DNA of 64,000 bases from Microbacterium sp. KUDC0406 (GCF_021582875.1 NZ_CP091138.1:682001-746000), one strand, 5' to 3'; shown: positions 8,279 to 18,842, numbered from the stretch's first letter. Notes: generated by a model from the letters alone, not told the origin. Numbers and translations are program-made.

Positions 8279-10058
8279 ATGTCCACCCGCGCAACCCGCA
8301 GCCCGCGTCGCCGTACGGTGGTCGCCCTCGCCGTGGTGCTCGCCGTGCTCGGCGCCTTCGTCGTGCGCCTCGTCGACATCCAGGTGGTGCGCGCCGACGA
8401 GCATGTCGCGGAGTCCCGGAACACCGGCAATCTCGGCAGCACCCAGCCGATCGCGGGCAACCGGGGCGACATCGTCGACGAGAACGGCACGGTCCTGGCG
8501 TCCAGCAAGCTCGTGTACGACGCGCAGCTCGACCCGTGGCTGATCACCGAGCTCGAGGACAAGAGCAAGGACAAGGACACGATGCAGTGGGCGGAGGCGA
8601 GCGACAGGATCGCCGAGGTCATGGGTCTGAACGCCGACGAGCTGCGAGCAGAGGTGGCCGACAACCTCTCGGAGAACGCCAAGTCCCGCTATCTCCCGCT
8701 GAAGAAGGGACTCTCGACCGAGCAGTACCTCGAGCTCCGTGAGCTCGAGCTTCCCTACCTGGCGATGAAGTCCCGAGCGGTCCGGGTGTATCCGAACGGT
8801 GCGGTCGGCGGCAACCTGGTCGGCTTCGTGAACAGCAACGGCGAGGGGTACGGCATCGAGAAGATGGCGGCCCAGTGTCTCGCGCCGAAGAACGGTGAGC
8901 GCACCTACCTGCGGGGAAGAACGGCGTGATCGTCCCCGGGAGCGACCGCGAGACCCCGGCCGTCGACGGCGGCACGGTGAAGCTCACGATCGACAGCGAC
9001 CTGGAGTGGTACCTGTCCCAGATGATCGCCGAGGAGGCGAAGATCAAGGGCGCGAAGTCCGCGACCGCGACCGTCATCGAGGTGAAGACCGGCAAGATCC
9101 GCGCCGCGGCCCAGTACCCCTCTCGATCCGAACGACATCGACGGCACCGCGCCGAAGTACTGGCGCTCGCAGATCTTCTCGCACAGCTACGAGCCGGGTT
9201 CGACCTTCAAGCCGGTCACCGCCGCCACGCTCATCGAGGAGGGGGCGGCGACACCGGGGAGCGTGGTCTCCGCGAAGAGCCGCGAGAGGTTCCCGAACGG
9301 CGCCAACATCGGCGACGCCTTCTCTCATCCGCAGTACGACTACACTCTGGCCGGCGCGCTGATCGACTCGTCCAACGTGGCGCTGTCGAAGTTCGGCAGC
9401 AAGGTCTCCCCGCGGACCCGCTACGACTATCTGAAGAAGTTCGGCGTCGGCACGCCGACCGCGGTCGGCTTCCCCGAGGAGGTGTCCGGTGGCGTGCGCG
9501 ACCCGAAGACGTGGGACAACCAGACCCTGTACACCACCACGTTCGGCCAGGCGTTCACCGTCACGCCGATCCAGGTGGCCAGCGCCTACCAGACGCTCGC
9601 GAACGGCGGGGAGCACATCGACCTGAGCCTGATCGAGTCGTGCACCGATCGTGACGGCGTCGAGCACACGACCGACGCCGAGAAGGAGCGCGTGGTGTCG
9701 GAGGGAACCGCCTCCCAGGTGCGCCGCATGCTCGAGAACGTCGCCGTGCAGGGCGGACTCGCCAATACCGTGAAGGTGCCGGGGTACCGGATCGGCATCA
9801 AGACCGGTACCGCGCAGGTCGCGAACGGCAAGGGCGGGTACAAGTCGGGCGTGTACTACACCTCGATCCTGGGTGTCGCCCCCATCGAGGATCCGCAGTA
9901 CGTCGTCATGATCACCATGGAGGAGCCGACTGAGGATTACCTCGTCGGCAGCAACCGCGCCCGCTCTGCAGAAGGCGCTCACTCAGGTGCTGAAGACCTA
10001 CCGCGTCGCCCCGTCGTCCAAGCCGATGGAGGCGCCCCTCCCCAAGTTCGGCGAATGA
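8279..10058 (+). CDS. ftsI: Peptidoglycan D,D-transpeptidase FtsI/PBP3 (three frameshifts)
   Basis: Read through three indels, this gives about 592 residues: cytoplasmic N-terminus and membrane anchor (VVALAVVLAVLGAFVVRLVDIQVV), PBP dimerisation domain, and transpeptidase domain with catalytic STFK (EPGSTFKPVTAA), SSN (IDSSNVALSK) and KTGTAQ motifs. It cross-links septal peptidoglycan. The frame moves at 8913-8916 (one base missing in a G run, expected RGKNGVIVPG), near 9117-9121 and near 9950-9956 (each one base extra or two missing), and the natural end is FGE-stop at 10058. All catalytic motifs are intact in their own frames and the gene is essential, so error is far more likely than inactivation. 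Confidence 0.9.
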
Positions 10059-10092
10059 CTCGCCGGACGCCCTGCCGGTACTGGAGTTCGTC

Positions 10093-11507
10093 ATGATCGC
10101 CCTGTCCCTCGCCGAGATCGCCTCCGTCATCGGGGGCGATCTGCGGACGCACGGATCCGACACGGCCGACACGCTCGTGTCGGGCGTCGTCGACACCGAT
10201 TCCCGCAAGATGGAGCCGGGTGCCGTCTTCGTCGCGAAGCCGGGGGAGGTCACCGACGGTCATCGGTTCGTCGGGTCCGCCGTCGAGGCGGGCGCCGTCC
10301 TGGCGATCGTCGAGCGCCCGGTCGACGCCGAGGTGAGCCAGATCGTCGTCGCCGACGTGATCGAGGCGATCGCGGCGCTCGCGAAGGAGGTCGTTGCGCG
10401 CGTGCGTGCCAGCGGCGAGCTGCGCGTCGTGGGTATCACCGGCTCCAACGGCAAGACCACGACGAAGAACTTCATCGCCCGCATCCTGCAGGACGAGGGC
10501 GAGACCATCGCCCCCATCAACTCGTACAACAACGAGGTCGGCGCGCCGGTCACCATGCTGCGGGTCACCGAGAGCACGAAGTACCTCGTGAGCGAGTTCG
10601 GTGCGTCCGGTGCCGGCAGCATCGCCCGTCTGGCCGGACTGGTCGCCCCCGATGTCGTCGTCGTGCTGATGGTCGGCCTCGCGCACGCCGGCGGCTTCGG
10701 CGGGATCGAGAAGACGGCTCAGGCGAAGGCGGAGCTGATCCAGGCAGCACGCGCAGACGGCACCGCCGGTGCTCAACATCGACGACAGCAGGGTGGCCGC
10801 GATGCGCTCCCTCGCGGAGTCGCGCGGCATGCAGGTGGTCGGATTCGGGCGCACGGATGCCGCCGGACCTGGTCGCGACCGATGTCGAGGTCTCCGCCAC
10901 CGGCACCACGTGCGTCGTGCGCGCAGGAGACGAGGCGCTGCCGCTTCGCATGCAGGTGCTCGGCGAGCACCACATCTCGAACGCTCTCGCCGCGATCGCC
11001 GCCACCGGGGCGCTCGGCGTTCCCGCTCGCACGGCCATCGCACGCCTCGAGACCGTCGAGATCGCCGAGCGCTGGCGGATGCAGCCGATGGGCGGCGACC
11101 GCGTGCGGATCATCAACGACGCGTACAACGCCAGCCCCGATGCGATGGCGGCCGCGCTGCGCACGCTGGCACAGATCGCCGCTCCCGGCCAGCGCACCGT
11201 CGCCGTTCTCGGAGCGATGAGCGAACTGGGCGAGGTCGCGGGCGAGGAGCACGACCGCATCGGCCTGCTGGCGGTGCGCCTGAACATCCAGCGCATCGTC
11301 GTGGTCGGCACCGAGGCGCGCCGGCTCTTCCTCGCCGCCGTGGGAGAGGGGTCCTGGGACGGGGAGGCCGTGCACCTGCCCGATCAGGACGCCGCATTCG
11401 ACTACCTCACCGGTGAGCTGCGCGACGGCGATCTGGTGCTCGTGAAATCGTCCAACTCCGCGGGACTCAGGTTTCTCGGCGATCGTCTGGGAGAATCGTT
11501 CTCGTGA
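10093..11507 (+). CDS. murF: UDP-MurNAc-tripeptide--D-Ala-D-Ala ligase MurF (two frameshifts)
   Basis: After correction this encodes about 470 residues. MurF adds D-Ala-D-Ala to the UDP-MurNAc-tripeptide. The N-terminal domain begins MIALSLAEIASVIGG; the central ATPase has GITGSNGKTTTKNF; the C-terminal part has INDAYNASPDAM and VAVLGAMSELGE. One extra base near 10768 (expected DGTAVLNIDDS) and another near 10862-10866 (expected TDAADLVATDVE) split it into three frames. It starts 34 bp after ftsI with no murE between them. The stop overlaps the mraY start. Confidence 0.92.
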
Positions 11508-12604
11508 GGTCTCTGCTAATGGCGGCGGCGGTGTCGCTCGCCTTCTCGCTCTTCCTGACCCCCGCCTTCCTCCGTCTTTTCCGGAAGCTCGGCTGGGGGC
11601 AGGTGATCCGCACCCCTGAAGACATCAGCAACCCGAGCCACGGGCACAAGCGCGGCACGCCGAGCATGGGCGGCCTGATCTTCATCGCCGGAACCATCGT
11701 CGGCTACCTCACCGGCGTCTACATGGGCGGCAACGAACCCGGCCTCTCGGCGATCCTGGTGCTCTGGCTCATGGTCGGCTTCGGCGTCGTGGGCTTCATC
11801 GACGACTACATGAAGGTGCGCAGTCAGCGCAGCCTGGGCCTGTCGGGCTGGCGGAAGATCGTCGGCCAGCTCATCGTCATCATCCCGTTCGGCGTGGTCG
11901 CCCTCGCCCCAGGGTTCCAGAACAGCCTCGGTCAGACTCCCGCGAGCAGCTACGTCTCGCTGTTCCGCGACATCCCGTGGCTGAACCTGATGGCGTTCGG
12001 CACCGTGCTGGGCTGGATCCTGTACCTGGTCTGGGTCTCGATCATCGGCGTCGCGACGTCGAACAGCGTGAATCTCACCGACGGCCTGGACGGTCTGGCC
12101 GCCGGAGCCGGCATCTTCGTGGTGGGCTCCTATGGACTGATCGCGTTCTGGCAGTTCAAGCAGACCTGCGTCGGCGCCGCCGTGGCCGGTTGCTACGAGG
12201 TGCGCGAGCCGCTCAACCTCGCGTGGGTGGCGGCGGCGTTCACCGGAAGCCTGATCGGCTTCCTGTGGTGGAACGCGCCGAAGGCGAAGGTCTTCATGGG
12301 CGACGTCGGGTCGATGGCGATCGGCGGCGTGGTCGCCGCGATGGCGATCCTCACCCGCACCGAACTGCTGCTGCTGCTCATCGCCGGCGTCTTCGTGCTC
12401 TCCAGCGGATCCGTCATCCTGCAGCGGCTGTACTTCAAGATCACGAGGGGCAAGCGGCTGTTCCTGATGAGCCCATTCCACCACCATCTCGAGATGCGCG
12501 GCTGGCCGGAGGTCACGATCGTGGTGCGCCTCTGGATCATCGCCGGCCTGCTCGCGGCATCCGCCGTCGGTCTGTTCTACGTCGACTGGCTGACCCAGGT
12601 ATGA
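11504..12604 (+). CDS. mraY: Phospho-MurNAc-pentapeptide transferase MraY
   Basis: A 366-residue polytopic enzyme that transfers phospho-MurNAc-pentapeptide to undecaprenyl phosphate, producing lipid I. About ten membrane helices are visible. Family motifs include TPSMGGL, FIDDYMKV, NLTDGLDGLAAG, FMGDVGSMAIGG and LMSPFHHHLEMRGWPE. The GTG start overlaps the murF stop and the stop overlaps murD (ATGA), indicating tight translational coupling. Confidence 0.97.
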   Translation: MRSLLMAAAVSLAFSLFLTPAFLRLFRKLGWGQVIRTPEDISNPSHGHKRGTPSMGGLIFIAGTIVGYLTGVYMGGNEPGLSAILVLWLMVGFGVVGFIDDYMKVRSQRSLGLSGWRKIVGQLIVIIPFGVVALAPGFQNSLGQTPASSYVSLFRDIPWLNLMAFGTVLGWILYLVWVSIIGVATSNSVNLTDGLDGLAAGAGIFVVGSYGLIAFWQFKQTCVGAAVAGCYEVREPLNLAWVAAAFTGSLIGFLWWNAPKAKVFMGDVGSMAIGGVVAAMAILTRTELLLLLIAGVFVLSSGSVILQRLYFKITRGKRLFLMSPFHHHLEMRGWPEVTIVVRLWIIAGLLAASAVGLFYVDWLTQV

Positions 12605-14133
12605 GCGCGCGTCTGAAAGGCCTGACCAGCTGGAACGCGGACTGGACAGGGCTCAGAGTCGCCGTGCTCGGCCTGTCGACGACGGGGTTCTCGGCGGCGG
12701 ACACGCTCACAGAGCTCGGTGCCGAGGTGCTGGTGCTGTCCGAGTCCGCGTCCGAGGAGTACCAGCGGCTGCTTCCGGTGATCGGCGCCCGGCTCGAGCT
12801 GACCTCCCTCGCCGAGCCGCCGGCCTCACTGATCGACTTCGCGCCGGATGTGGTGATCGCGTCGCCTGGCTTCCCGCCGTCGCATCCGGTGATCCGGTGG
12901 GCACAGGATGCCGGCATCGCCCTGTGGGGCGACGTGGAGCTCGCCTGGCGGGTGCGCGACAAGGTCGTGCGCTCGGACGGCACGCCGGCCGACTGGGTGC
13001 TCATCACCGGCACCAACGGCAAGACCACGACGACTCAGATCACCGCGGCGCTTCTCGCCGAGGGAGGGCTGCGCGCGGCGCCCTGCGGAAACATCGGCGT
13101 GCCCGTGCTCGACGCGGTGCGCGATCCCGGCGGCTTCGACGTGCTCGTCGTCGAGCTGTCCAGTCACCAGCTCTGGTACCTGGGCCTCGCCGCCGAGGAG
13201 GGGGAGTTACTGCCGCACGCCGCGGTCTGCCTCAACCTCGCCGACGACCACCTGGTCTGGCACGGCAGCGCCGAGGCCTACCGGAATGCGAAGGCCCTCG
13301 TGTACCGCAACACCCGCGTCGCCTGCGTCTACAACAAGGCCGACGAGGCGACGAGACTCATGGTCGAGGAGGCCGATGTCGTCGAGGGAGCCCGCGCGAT
13401 CGGGTTCGACCTCGGCACGCCCGGACCCAGCGACCTCGGCGTCGTGGACGGAATCCTCGTGGATCGGGCCTTCCTCGACGACCGCCGCAACAGCGCGCTC
13501 GAACTCACCACGATCGATGATCTGCGTCGCGTGGGGCTGTCCGCGCCGCACATCGTGCAGAACATCCTCGCCGCCTCCGCGCTGGCGCGCTCCCTGGACG
13601 TCTCGCCCGAGGCGATCCACGGCTCGCTGCAGTCCTTCCGTCTCGACGCCCACCGCATCCAGGTGGTCGCCGAGCACGCCGGCATCACCTGGGTCGACGA
13701 CTCGAAGGCGACGAACCCGCATGCGGCCGCCTCCTCACTGCGCGCGTATCCGGGCGCTGTGTGGGTCGTCGGCGGCGATCTCAAGGGCGTCGACATCTCA
13801 GAGCTCGTGGCCGAGGTCGGCGGAACCGCCGGCGCCGCGATCGTCATCGGCGTCGAGCGCGAGCCCGTGCTGTCGGCATTCCGGCGACACGCGCCGAACG
13901 TGCCGGTCCACGAGGTCATCCCCGCAGAGACTGAAGAGGTCATGACCCGTGTCGTCGAACTGGCGACGGGGATCGCAGGCGACGGGGGCACGGTACTGCT
14001 GGCCCCGGCGGCGGCATCCTTCGATCAGTTCACCAGCTACGCGGATCGCGGCCACCGCTTCGCCGAGGCGGTGCGGGACTGGATCGACAGGGGGAGCGCT
14101 GATGACGCAGACGGCTCACCCGAAGCGCACTGA
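12601..14133 (+). CDS. murD: UDP-MurNAc-L-alanine--D-glutamate ligase MurD
   Basis: A 510-residue cytoplasmic ligase adding D-Glu to UDP-MurNAc-L-Ala. Motifs: N-terminal nucleotide-binding VLGLSTTGFSAADTL, ATP loop ITGTNGKTTTTQI, substrate segment ELSSHQLWYL, and the C-terminal DDSKATNPHAAASSL and APAAASFDQF. The ATG at 12601 is set by the overlap with mraY and by family alignment. The 3' end overlaps the ftsW start by 32 bp. Confidence 0.96.
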   Translation: MSARLKGLTSWNADWTGLRVAVLGLSTTGFSAADTLTELGAEVLVLSESASEEYQRLLPVIGARLELTSLAEPPASLIDFAPDVVIASPGFPPSHPVIRWAQDAGIALWGDVELAWRVRDKVVRSDGTPADWVLITGTNGKTTTTQITAALLAEGGLRAAPCGNIGVPVLDAVRDPGGFDVLVVELSSHQLWYLGLAAEEGELLPHAAVCLNLADDHLVWHGSAEAYRNAKALVYRNTRVACVYNKADEATRLMVEEADVVEGARAIGFDLGTPGPSDLGVVDGILVDRAFLDDRRNSALELTTIDDLRRVGLSAPHIVQNILAASALARSLDVSPEAIHGSLQSFRLDAHRIQVVAEHAGITWVDDSKATNPHAAASSLRAYPGAVWVVGGDLKGVDISELVAEVGGTAGAAIVIGVEREPVLSAFRRHAPNVPVHEVIPAETEEVMTRVVELATGIAGDGGTVLLAPAAASFDQFTSYADRGHRFAEAVRDWIDRGSADDADGSPEAH

Positions 14134-15370
14134 GCCCGCAGCATCCGCTCCTGCTCGCAGCGGCCTCGCCGCTCGCGTCTCGCTCGGCCGGCTGTTCCAG
14201 CCTGTGCCGATGGAGTTCCTGCTCATCTCGTTCTCCGCGTTGCTGCTCACGGTCTTCGGGCTGGTCATGGTGCTCTCCGCCACCAGCGCGAACACGACGA
14301 AGGGGCCCTTCGACGAGGTCCTGAAGCAGGGCATGTTCGCGGTGGTCGGAATTCCGCTGATGTTCCTCGTGAGCCGGATCCCGGTGAACGTGATCAAGAG
14401 ACTCGCCTGGCCGGGTCTCGTGCTGGCGATCCTGCTGCAGTTGCTCGTCTTCGTTCCCGGGCTCGGCATCGCCTCGGGAGGAAACCGCAACTGGATCGGT
14501 GTCGCCGGTTTCACCGTGCAGCCGTCAGAGCTCCTCAAACTCGCGCTGGCCGTCTGGATCGCATTCGTGCTGCTGCGCAAGCAGACCCGTCTGGCCATCT
14601 GGCACCACGTCTTCATCCCCGTGGTCCCCGTGGCCGCCCTCGCCATCGGCACTGTCGTCGCGGGCGAGGACCTGGGCACGGCCATGGTCATGGTGCTCAT
14701 CGTGCTGGGCTGCCTGTTCTTCTCCGGTGTCAAGCTGCGGCTGTTCATCCTGCCGATGCTGCTGGGCGTGGTGGCGGTCCTGGGCTATGCGCTCACCAGC
14801 GACAACCGGATGAAGCGGATCCTCGCCGCGTTCAATCCGGAGGACTGCGACATCGCGAACGAGTGCTACCAGGCCACCCACGGCATGTGGGGCATGGCCT
14901 CGGGCGGCATCTTCGGCGTCGGTCTGGGCAACTCACAGGAGAAGTACGGCTGGCTCCCCGCTGCAGCGAACGACTACATCTTCGCCATCGTCGGCGAGGA
15001 ACTCGGCCTGATCGGCTGCGTGCTGGTGCTCGGCCTCTTCACGGCATTCGCCGTCGGGGCGTTCCACATCATCCGCAAGACCCGCGATCCGTTCATCCGC
15101 GTCGCCGCCGGCGGCATCACGCTGTGGATCGTCGGGCAGGCGCTGTTCAACATCGGCGTCGTCATCCGCATCTTCCCGGTGATGGGCGTTCCGCTCCCGT
15201 TCATGTCCCAGGGCGGCACCGCGCTGCTGTCGGTGCTGCTCGCCTGCGGGGTGCTGCTCGCGTTCGCGCGCACCATCCCCGCAACAGGCTCGACGACGCA
15301 GGCCGAGCCGAAGCGCGCACAGGGTACCCCGAGGCGCGCCTCCGCGCGCCCCGGTAGCATCGCCGGGTGA
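14102..15370 (+). CDS. ftsW: Septal peptidoglycan glycosyltransferase FtsW
   Basis: A 422-residue SEDS-family membrane enzyme that polymerises lipid II at the septum together with FtsI. About ten helices; conserved segments include GLVMVLSATSAN, GGNRNWIG, FTVQPSELLKLALAVW, GEDLGTAMVM and GVPLPFMSQGGTALLSVLLACG. A Ser/Pro/Ala-rich N-terminal arm precedes the first helix. The ATG at 14102 lies inside murD. The stop overlaps murG. Confidence 0.95.
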   Translation: MTQTAHPKRTEPAASAPARSGLAARVSLGRLFQPVPMEFLLISFSALLLTVFGLVMVLSATSANTTKGPFDEVLKQGMFAVVGIPLMFLVSRIPVNVIKRLAWPGLVLAILLQLLVFVPGLGIASGGNRNWIGVAGFTVQPSELLKLALAVWIAFVLLRKQTRLAIWHHVFIPVVPVAALAIGTVVAGEDLGTAMVMVLIVLGCLFFSGVKLRLFILPMLLGVVAVLGYALTSDNRMKRILAAFNPEDCDIANECYQATHGMWGMASGGIFGVGLGNSQEKYGWLPAAANDYIFAIVGEELGLIGCVLVLGLFTAFAVGAFHIIRKTRDPFIRVAAGGITLWIVGQALFNIGVVIRIFPVMGVPLPFMSQGGTALLSVLLACGVLLAFARTIPATGSTTQAEPKRAQGTPRRASARPGSIAG

Positions 15371-16452
15371 CCACGTACCTTCTCGCCGGCGGGGGCACCG
15401 CCGGCCATGTCAATCCGCTGCTCGCCGTCGCCGATCTGCTGCGCGAGCGCGACGGCGCGACCGTGCTGGTGCTGGGCACCAGGGAGGGACTCGAATCCCG
15501 GCTGGTGCCGGAACGGGGCTACGAGCTGCTCATCGTCGACAAGGTGCCCTTCCCGCGCCGCCCGAACAAGCAGGCCGTGGCGTTTCCCGGTCGCTTCCGC
15601 CGCGCGATCGCGCAGGTGCGCGCGCACATCCGCGAGCACGGCGTCGATGTCGTCGTCGGCTTCGGCGGGTACGCCTCGGCCCCGGCGTACGTCGCCGCAC
15701 ATCGTGAGGGCATCCCCTTCGTCGTGCACGAGGCCAACGCGAAGCCGGGCCTCGCCAACGTGCTCGGCGCCCGCCGGGCCGCCGGCGTCGGCGTCGCCTT
15801 CACGGGAACGCCCCTGAAGCGCGGCAAGGTCGTCGGAATGCCGCTGCGCCGCGAGGTCGTCGAGCTCGACCGAGCCGCGGCGCGAGAAGAGGCCGCCGAG
15901 CTGTTCGGCCTCGATCCGGCCAGGCCCGTGCTGCTCGTGTTCGGCGGATCGCTCGGCGCGCAGCGCCTGAACGAGGCCCTCGCCGGCTCCTGGGCCGACG
16001 TCCTCGCCGCGGACTGGCAGCTGCTGCACGCGACGGGGGAGCGGGGCGAGTGGATCGACCCCGAGGTGCCCGGCTACGCCATGCGGCGCTACATCGACCG
16101 GATGGACCTCGCCTTCGCCGTCGCCGACGTCATCGTCTCGCGCGCGGGCTCGGCGACCGTGAGCGAGGTCTCCGCCCTGGGCATCCCCGCCGTCTACGTG
16201 CCGTACGCGGTGGGCAACGGGGAACAGCGGCTGAACGCGGCATCCGCGGTGGATGCCGGTGCGGCCGTGCTGCTGGACGACGCGACCTTCAGTGCCGACA
16301 CCGTGCGCGACCGGGTGATCCCGCTGCTGCAGGATCGGGAACGCATCGCGGCGATGGCGGATGCCGCCTCGAGCGTCGGCACCCGCACCGGGACCGAGAG
16401 CGTCGTGGCGATGATCGACCGCGCGCTCGGCGACGACGGCGCGGGTCGCTGA
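15367..16452 (+). CDS. murG: UDP-GlcNAc--lipid I transferase MurG
   Basis: A 361-residue GT-B glycosyltransferase that adds GlcNAc to lipid I at the inner membrane face. N-terminal GGGTAGHVNPLLAVA, then VVVGFGGYASAPAYVAA, VFGGSLGAQRLNEAL and SRAGSATVSEVSALGIPAVYVPY followed by GEQRLNA. The GTG start overlaps the ftsW stop. Its last codons and stop (GGT CGC TGA) lie in the first unit of a 19-bp tandem repeat, so the C-terminus may have been reshaped by that repeat. Confidence 0.96.
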   Translation: MTTYLLAGGGTAGHVNPLLAVADLLRERDGATVLVLGTREGLESRLVPERGYELLIVDKVPFPRRPNKQAVAFPGRFRRAIAQVRAHIREHGVDVVVGFGGYASAPAYVAAHREGIPFVVHEANAKPGLANVLGARRAAGVGVAFTGTPLKRGKVVGMPLRREVVELDRAAAREEAAELFGLDPARPVLLVFGGSLGAQRLNEALAGSWADVLAADWQLLHATGERGEWIDPEVPGYAMRRYIDRMDLAFAVADVIVSRAGSATVSEVSALGIPAVYVPYAVGNGEQRLNAASAVDAGAAVLLDDATFSADTVRDRVIPLLQDRERIAAMADAASSVGTRTGTESVVAMIDRALGDDGAGR

Positions 16453-16504
16453 GCATCACGTGGGTCGCTGAGCCTCACGTGGGTCGCTGAGCCTGTCGAA
16501 GCGC
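16443..16504. repeat. 19-bp tandem repeat, REP-like, at the murG 3' end
   Basis: Three units begin GGGTCGCTGAGC at 16443, 16462 and 16481; the first two continue with ATCACGT or CTCACGT, the third with CTGTCGAAGCGC. The murG stop codon lies in unit one. The element shares its GGGTCGyTGAGC head with the repeat at 51718, which indicates an interspersed family. Confidence 0.8.
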
Positions 16505-16513
16505 CCGCAAAAG

Positions 16514-16519
16514 TAGACT
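16514..16519 (+). promoter_or_regulatory. -10 element TAGACT before murC
   Basis: TAGACT lies 9 nt before the murC ATG, in the only sizeable gap (76 bp) of the mur block. It could provide a secondary promoter for murC-ftsQ. No clear -35 was found. Confidence 0.4.
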
Positions 16520-16528
16520 GGGCAGGAC

Positions 16529-17929
16529 ATGATCAGACCCGACCTCTCCCTCCCGATCCCCGAGACCATCGATTCCGCGCACTTCATCGGCATCGGGGGC
16601 TCCGGCATGAGCGGGTTGGCCCGCATGTTCCTCGACGCGGGCATCCGCGTGTCCGGCTCCGACCGGGCCGACGGCGCGAATCTGCGCGCTCTGGCCGCTG
16701 CCGGTGCCACCGTGCACATCGGACACGACGCCGCCCACCTGGGTGACGCCGACACGGTCGTGCACACGGGAGCCATCTGGCCCGAGAACCCGGAGTTCGT
16801 CACGGCGAAGGAGCGCGGACTGCACGTCATCCACCGCTCGCAGGCGCTGCACTGGCTGATCGGAACGCGCCGACTGGTCTCGGTCGCCGGCGCGCACGGC
16901 AAGACCAGCTCGACCGGGATGATCGTCACGGCGCTGCAGGCGCTGGGCGCCGATCCGAACTTCGTCAACGGCGGCGTGATCGAGCAGCTCGGGGTCTCCA
17001 GCGCGACGGGTGGTGACGAGCTCTTCGTGATCGAGGCTGATGAGTCCGACGGCACGTTCCTGCTCTACGACACCGCGATCGCGCTGATCACGAACGTCGA
17101 CCCCGACCATCTGGACTTCTTCGGCGACGAGGACGCGTTCTACGACGCATTCGTGCGGTTCGGCGATGAGGCCTCGGAGGCCGTGGTGATCTCCAGCGAC
17201 GACGCCGGTGCCCAGCGCGTGCACGCGGGGCTCTCGCATCGGAACGTGATCACGTTCGGTGAGGCGGAAGACGCCGACGTCCGCGTGGTCGAGATCGCCA
17301 CTGACGGTCCCGTGGCCGCCACCGTCCTGCACGGCGCGGACAGTGCGCGGATGCAGCTCGCGGTTCCCGGCGTGCACAACGCGATCAATGCCACCGGCGC
17401 GGTCGCTGTGCTGCTGACGCTGGGGTACGCCCTCGCCGACGCCGTGAGGGCCGTCGAGGGGTTCGCCGGCACGGTCAGGCGCCTCGAGCTGCACGGTGCG
17501 GAGCGCGGCGTGCGGGTCTACGACGACTACTCGCATCACCCGACCGAGGTCCGTGCCGCCCTGCAGGCGATGCGCACTCTCGCCGGCGCAGGACGGCTGA
17601 TCGCCATCCAGCAGCCGCACACGTACTCGCGCACGCAGCACATGTACCGCGAGTTCGCCGAGGTGCTGGAGCAGTACGCCGACCACACCGTCATGCTCGA
17701 CGTCTACGGCGCACGGGAGGATCCGGTGCCCGGCGTGACCGGTGAGCTGGTCTCCAGCGCGTTCGCGGATCCCGCCCACGTGCACTACGTGCCGGACTGG
17801 CAGGACGCAGCGGACTACACCGCGAGCGTCGCTCGGGAGGGGGATGTCGTGGTGACCCTCGGCTGCGGCAACGTGTACCAGATGATCCCGCAGGTGCTCG
17901 GCTCCCTTCGGCGGACCGCGGAGGCCTGA
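16529..17929 (+). CDS. murC: UDP-MurNAc--L-alanine ligase MurC
   Basis: A 466-residue cytoplasmic ligase that adds L-Ala to UDP-MurNAc, the first amino acid of the stem peptide. Motifs: [22 protein letters not shown] loop [51 protein letters not shown] and a C-terminal QPHTYSRTQ. It is separated from murG by the tandem repeat and may have its own promoter. ftsQ follows after one base. Confidence 0.96.
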   Translation: MIRPDLSLPIPETIDSAHFIGIGGSGMSGLARMFLDAGIRVSGSDRADGANLRALAAAGATVHIGHDAAHLGDADTVVHTGAIWPENPEFVTAKERGLHVIHRSQALHWLIGTRRLVSVAGAHGKTSSTGMIVTALQALGADPNFVNGGVIEQLGVSSATGGDELFVIEADESDGTFLLYDTAIALITNVDPDHLDFFGDEDAFYDAFVRFGDEASEAVVISSDDAGAQRVHAGLSHRNVITFGEAEDADVRVVEIATDGPVAATVLHGADSARMQLAVPGVHNAINATGAVAVLLTLGYALADAVRAVEGFAGTVRRLELHGAERGVRVYDDYSHHPTEVRAALQAMRTLAGAGRLIAIQQPHTYSRTQHMYREFAEVLEQYADHTVMLDVYGAREDPVPGVTGELVSSAFADPAHVHYVPDWQDAADYTASVAREGDVVVTLGCGNVYQMIPQVLGSLRRTAEA

Positions 17930-17930
17930 C

Positions 17931-18842
17931 GTGCGACGCCCGGCACCGATCCCGGCCTCGGAGGAGCAGGCGCAGCAGCCGGTTCGGTCCGATGCCGTCC
18001 GGCAGCCGGTGCCGCTGCGTGCCGACGACGCGGCTGCCGAAGACGAGACCGCGCCGATCGATCCGATCGACCGGAGACCCGCGGCCGAGCTCAGCGGTGC
18101 CGACGTCTGGCGCGCGGCGCGCGCGCGACGCAAGGCGCTGAGGGCGGAGATCCGGCGGTTCACCTCGCGGTCACGCAGACGCCGCACGATCTGGCTCACC
18201 TCGATCGGCGCCGTGCTGCTCGTGGTGCTCGGCACGGCCGCGGCGGCCTACAGCCCGCTGTTCGCCGTCGAGGACATCTCTGTGGTCGGCGCGAAGACGC
18301 TCGATCCGCAGAAGGTCGAGCAGGCACTGTCCGGCCAGGTCGGCAAGCCGCTGGCGCTCGTCGACGACAGCGAGGTGAAGTCCGCGCTGATGGCGTTCCC
18401 GCTGATCGAGACGTACGCCCTCGAGGTGCGCCCTCCGCACGGGCTCACGGTGCGGATCGTCGAGCGCACGCCGATCGGCGTGCTCCGGTCGGATGCCGGG
18501 TACACGCTCGTCGACGCCGCCGGAGTCGCGCTCGCCACGACGGATGCCCGCCCCGAGGGGCAGCCGCTCCTGGCCATCACCGGCGGTGCCGGCACGCCCG
18601 CCTTCGAGAGCGCCGGGCTCGTCGTGCGCTCGCTCCCGGCCGAGGTGCGCGGGGCACTCACCGCCGTGCGCGCGGCGACACCGGACAGCGTGACCCTCGT
18701 GCTGGGGGACGGGCGGACCATCCTGTGGGGGAGCGCCGAGGAGTCATCCGCCAAGGCCGTGATCCTGTCGAAGCTGATGGCGAAGAACCCGAAGTCGAAG
18801 ACCTTCGACGTGTCCTCTCCGACCGTTCCCGTCGTCGGCTGA
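17931..18842 (+). CDS. ftsQ: Cell division protein FtsQ
   Basis: A 303-residue bitopic protein: a long cytoplasmic arm of about 80 residues rich in Arg, Ala and acidic residues, a membrane helix (TIWLTSIGAVLLVVLGTAAAA), then the POTRA domain starting FAVEDISVVGAKTLDPQKVEQAL and an FtsQ/DivIB beta domain. FtsQ links early and late divisome parts and binds FtsL/FtsB. GTG start immediately after murC. It is the last gene before the ftsZ promoter region. Confidence 0.93.
   Translation: MRRPAPIPASEEQAQQPVRSDAVRQPVPLRADDAAAEDETAPIDPIDRRPAAELSGADVWRAARARRKALRAEIRRFTSRSRRRRTIWLTSIGAVLLVVLGTAAAAYSPLFAVEDISVVGAKTLDPQKVEQALSGQVGKPLALVDDSEVKSALMAFPLIETYALEVRPPHGLTVRIVERTPIGVLRSDAGYTLVDAAGVALATTDARPEGQPLLAITGGAGTPAFESAGLVVRSLPAEVRGALTAVRAATPDSVTLVLGDGRTILWGSAEESSAKAVILSKLMAKNPKSKTFDVSSPTVPVVG

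Noticed and set aside
16443..16504. CRISPR-like array
   Set aside because: The 19-bp units are tandem without spacers and no cas gene is present.
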